Positions 63,202 through 64,000 of a stretch of 64,000 bases of DNA are shown piece after piece. Position 1 is the stretch's first letter. Each line of letters opens with the position of its first letter. The position numbers and the translations under genes are program-made. The DNA comes from Dyadobacter luteus (GTDB taxonomy: Bacteria; Bacteroidota; Bacteroidia; Cytophagales; Spirosomataceae): assembly GCF_003383615.1 (NCBI RefSeq), contig NZ_QNUL01000010.1:1-64000 (forward strand). Reading direction: 5' to 3'. The notes below the pieces were generated by a model. The model did no database searches. It had not been told where the DNA came from and saw only the letters and a program-made list of their open reading frames with translations.

Positions 63202-64000
63202 ATGAGCAAAGAAGATGAATTGTTGGAAGAAATCACCAGTTCAGAATACAAATATGGCTTTGTAACTGATATTGAAGCTGATGAAGCCCCTCCGGGACTT
63301 GATGAAAGCATCGTGCGGTTTATATCTGCCAAAAAGAATGAGCCTGAGTGGATGCTGGAGTGGAGGTTGAAAGCTTTTCGTATGTGGGAAAAAATGACAG
63401 AGCCAAAATGGCCTAATGTCACGTATCCTAAAATTGATTTTCAAGCGATCAAATACTATTCAGCACCGAAAAAGAAAAAGCAGGTGGATAGTCTGGATGA
63501 TATTGATCCTGAACTTCGCGATACTTTCGAGAGATTGGGAATATCTTTGAACGAGCAAAAAAGGCTGTCAGGTGTACCTGTTGCTGTGGATGCTGTGATG
63601 GACTCTGAGTCTGTTTTTACGACTTTCAAGAGCACATTGATGGAGAAAGGAATTATTTTTTGCTCAATCAGTGAAGCCATCAGGGAACATCCGGACCTTG
63701 TTAAAAAATACCTGGGGTCTGTTGTACCTCCGAAAGACAATTACTATGCAGCATTAAACTCTGCAGTTTTCTCTGACGGATCTTTCGTATATATTCCAAA
63801 GGGCGTTCGTTGTCCGATGGAGCTTTCTACTTACTTCCGTATTAACGCAGCAGGTACAGGGCAATTCGAGCGTACACTGATTATTGGTGATGCTGATAGT
63901 CATGTGAGTTACCTTGAAGGATGTACTGCACCAATGCGTGATGAAAACCAGCTTCATGCTGCCGTAGTTGAAATATTTGCGCATGAAAATGCCAATATCA
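63202..64000 (+). CDS. sufB: Fe-S cluster assembly protein SufB (5' part)
   Basis: First 266 residues of the SufBCD scaffold protein, cut by the window end. Start ATG at 63202 ([20 protein letters not shown]). Typical SufB features: [32 protein letters not shown], the [24 protein letters not shown] region split over residues around 190-212, and [10 protein letters not shown]. The rest of the suf operon should follow beyond the window. Confidence 0.95.
   Translation, partial: MSKEDELLEEITSSEYKYGFVTDIEADEAPPGLDESIVRFISAKKNEPEWMLEWRLKAFRMWEKMTEPKWPNVTYPKIDFQAIKYYSAPKKKKQVDSLDDIDPELRDTFERLGISLNEQKRLSGVPVAVDAVMDSESVFTTFKSTLMEKGIIFCSISEAIREHPDLVKKYLGSVVPPKDNYYAALNSAVFSDGSFVYIPKGVRCPMELSTYFRINAAGTGQFERTLIIGDADSHVSYLEGCTAPMRDENQLHAAVVEIFAHENANI

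Noticed and set aside
1-64000. tRNA, rRNA, CRISPR arrays, prophage or complete insertion sequences
   Set aside because: No cloverleaf, regular spacer repeats, phage structural genes or intact transposase was seen; the Rpn-like gene is a broken nuclease gene without terminal repeats.

Overview
The window reads as chromosome of a Bacteroidota bacterium, most likely of the order Cytophagales (a Dyadobacter/Spirosoma-like relative is my inference; genus cannot be shown). Reasons: a SusC/SusD pair, TonB receptors with carboxypeptidase-regulatory N-terminal domains, -7 promoter boxes of the form TAnnTTTG, few Shine-Dalgarno sequences, and a fused CcoN-CcoO oxidase. No tRNA, rRNA, CRISPR array or intact insertion sequence was seen.

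Layout. (1) 1-6 kb: a peptide export locus. Three near-identical 72-residue genes with double-glycine leaders are followed by a HlyD-type adaptor and a C39-peptidase ABC exporter; a small XRE regulator lies nearby. (2) 6-14 kb: a SusCD outer-membrane uptake pair, a separate TonB-type beta-barrel receptor and a secreted coiled-coil protein. (3) 14-40 kb: a large vitamin B12/cobalt region under three cobalamin riboswitches. Riboswitch 1 (minus) leads btuF-cobO-cobU-cobT-cobS-cobC. Riboswitch 2 (minus) leads a siderophore-type TonB receptor, a PepSY membrane protein, cobB, a ferredoxin-cobN fusion, a ChlI-ChlD fusion, cobQ, a CobD-like aminotransferase and cbiB. Riboswitch 3 (plus), head-to-head with riboswitch 2, leads a NicO-type cobalt transporter and a BtuB-like receptor. 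Together they cover cobalt or corrinoid uptake, cobalt insertion, side-chain amidation, aminopropanol attachment and lower-ligand assembly. The corrin-ring methyltransferases are not here. A frameshifted Rpn-type nuclease gene sits between operons 1 and 2. (4) 39.7-47 kb: mixed genes: MpaB-like oxygenase, DUF2809 protein, two tiny membrane proteins, a heparinase-like exported protein, a Crp/Fnr regulator, a secreted PfpI-like protein, a lipoprotein and a Skp/OmpH chaperone. (5) 47-60 kb: the microaerobic respiration island: ccoI, ccoS, ccoNO, ccoQP, ccoG, fixH, a SafE-like protein and hemN, followed by a PAS histidine kinase and a receiver-Crp fusion regulator. Three matching TGA-N6-TCA operators precede ccoI, ccoS and hemN, which suggests that the kinase/regulator pair controls the island as FixL/FixJ/FixK do elsewhere. 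(6) 60-64 kb: lpxB, queD, hldD and the start of sufB.

The observations I rate highest are the triplicated double-glycine peptides with a shared upstream box, the shared repeat filling one arm of all three B12 riboswitches, the ferredoxin-CobN fusion, and the operator set that ties the receiver-Crp protein to the cbb3 oxidase island.
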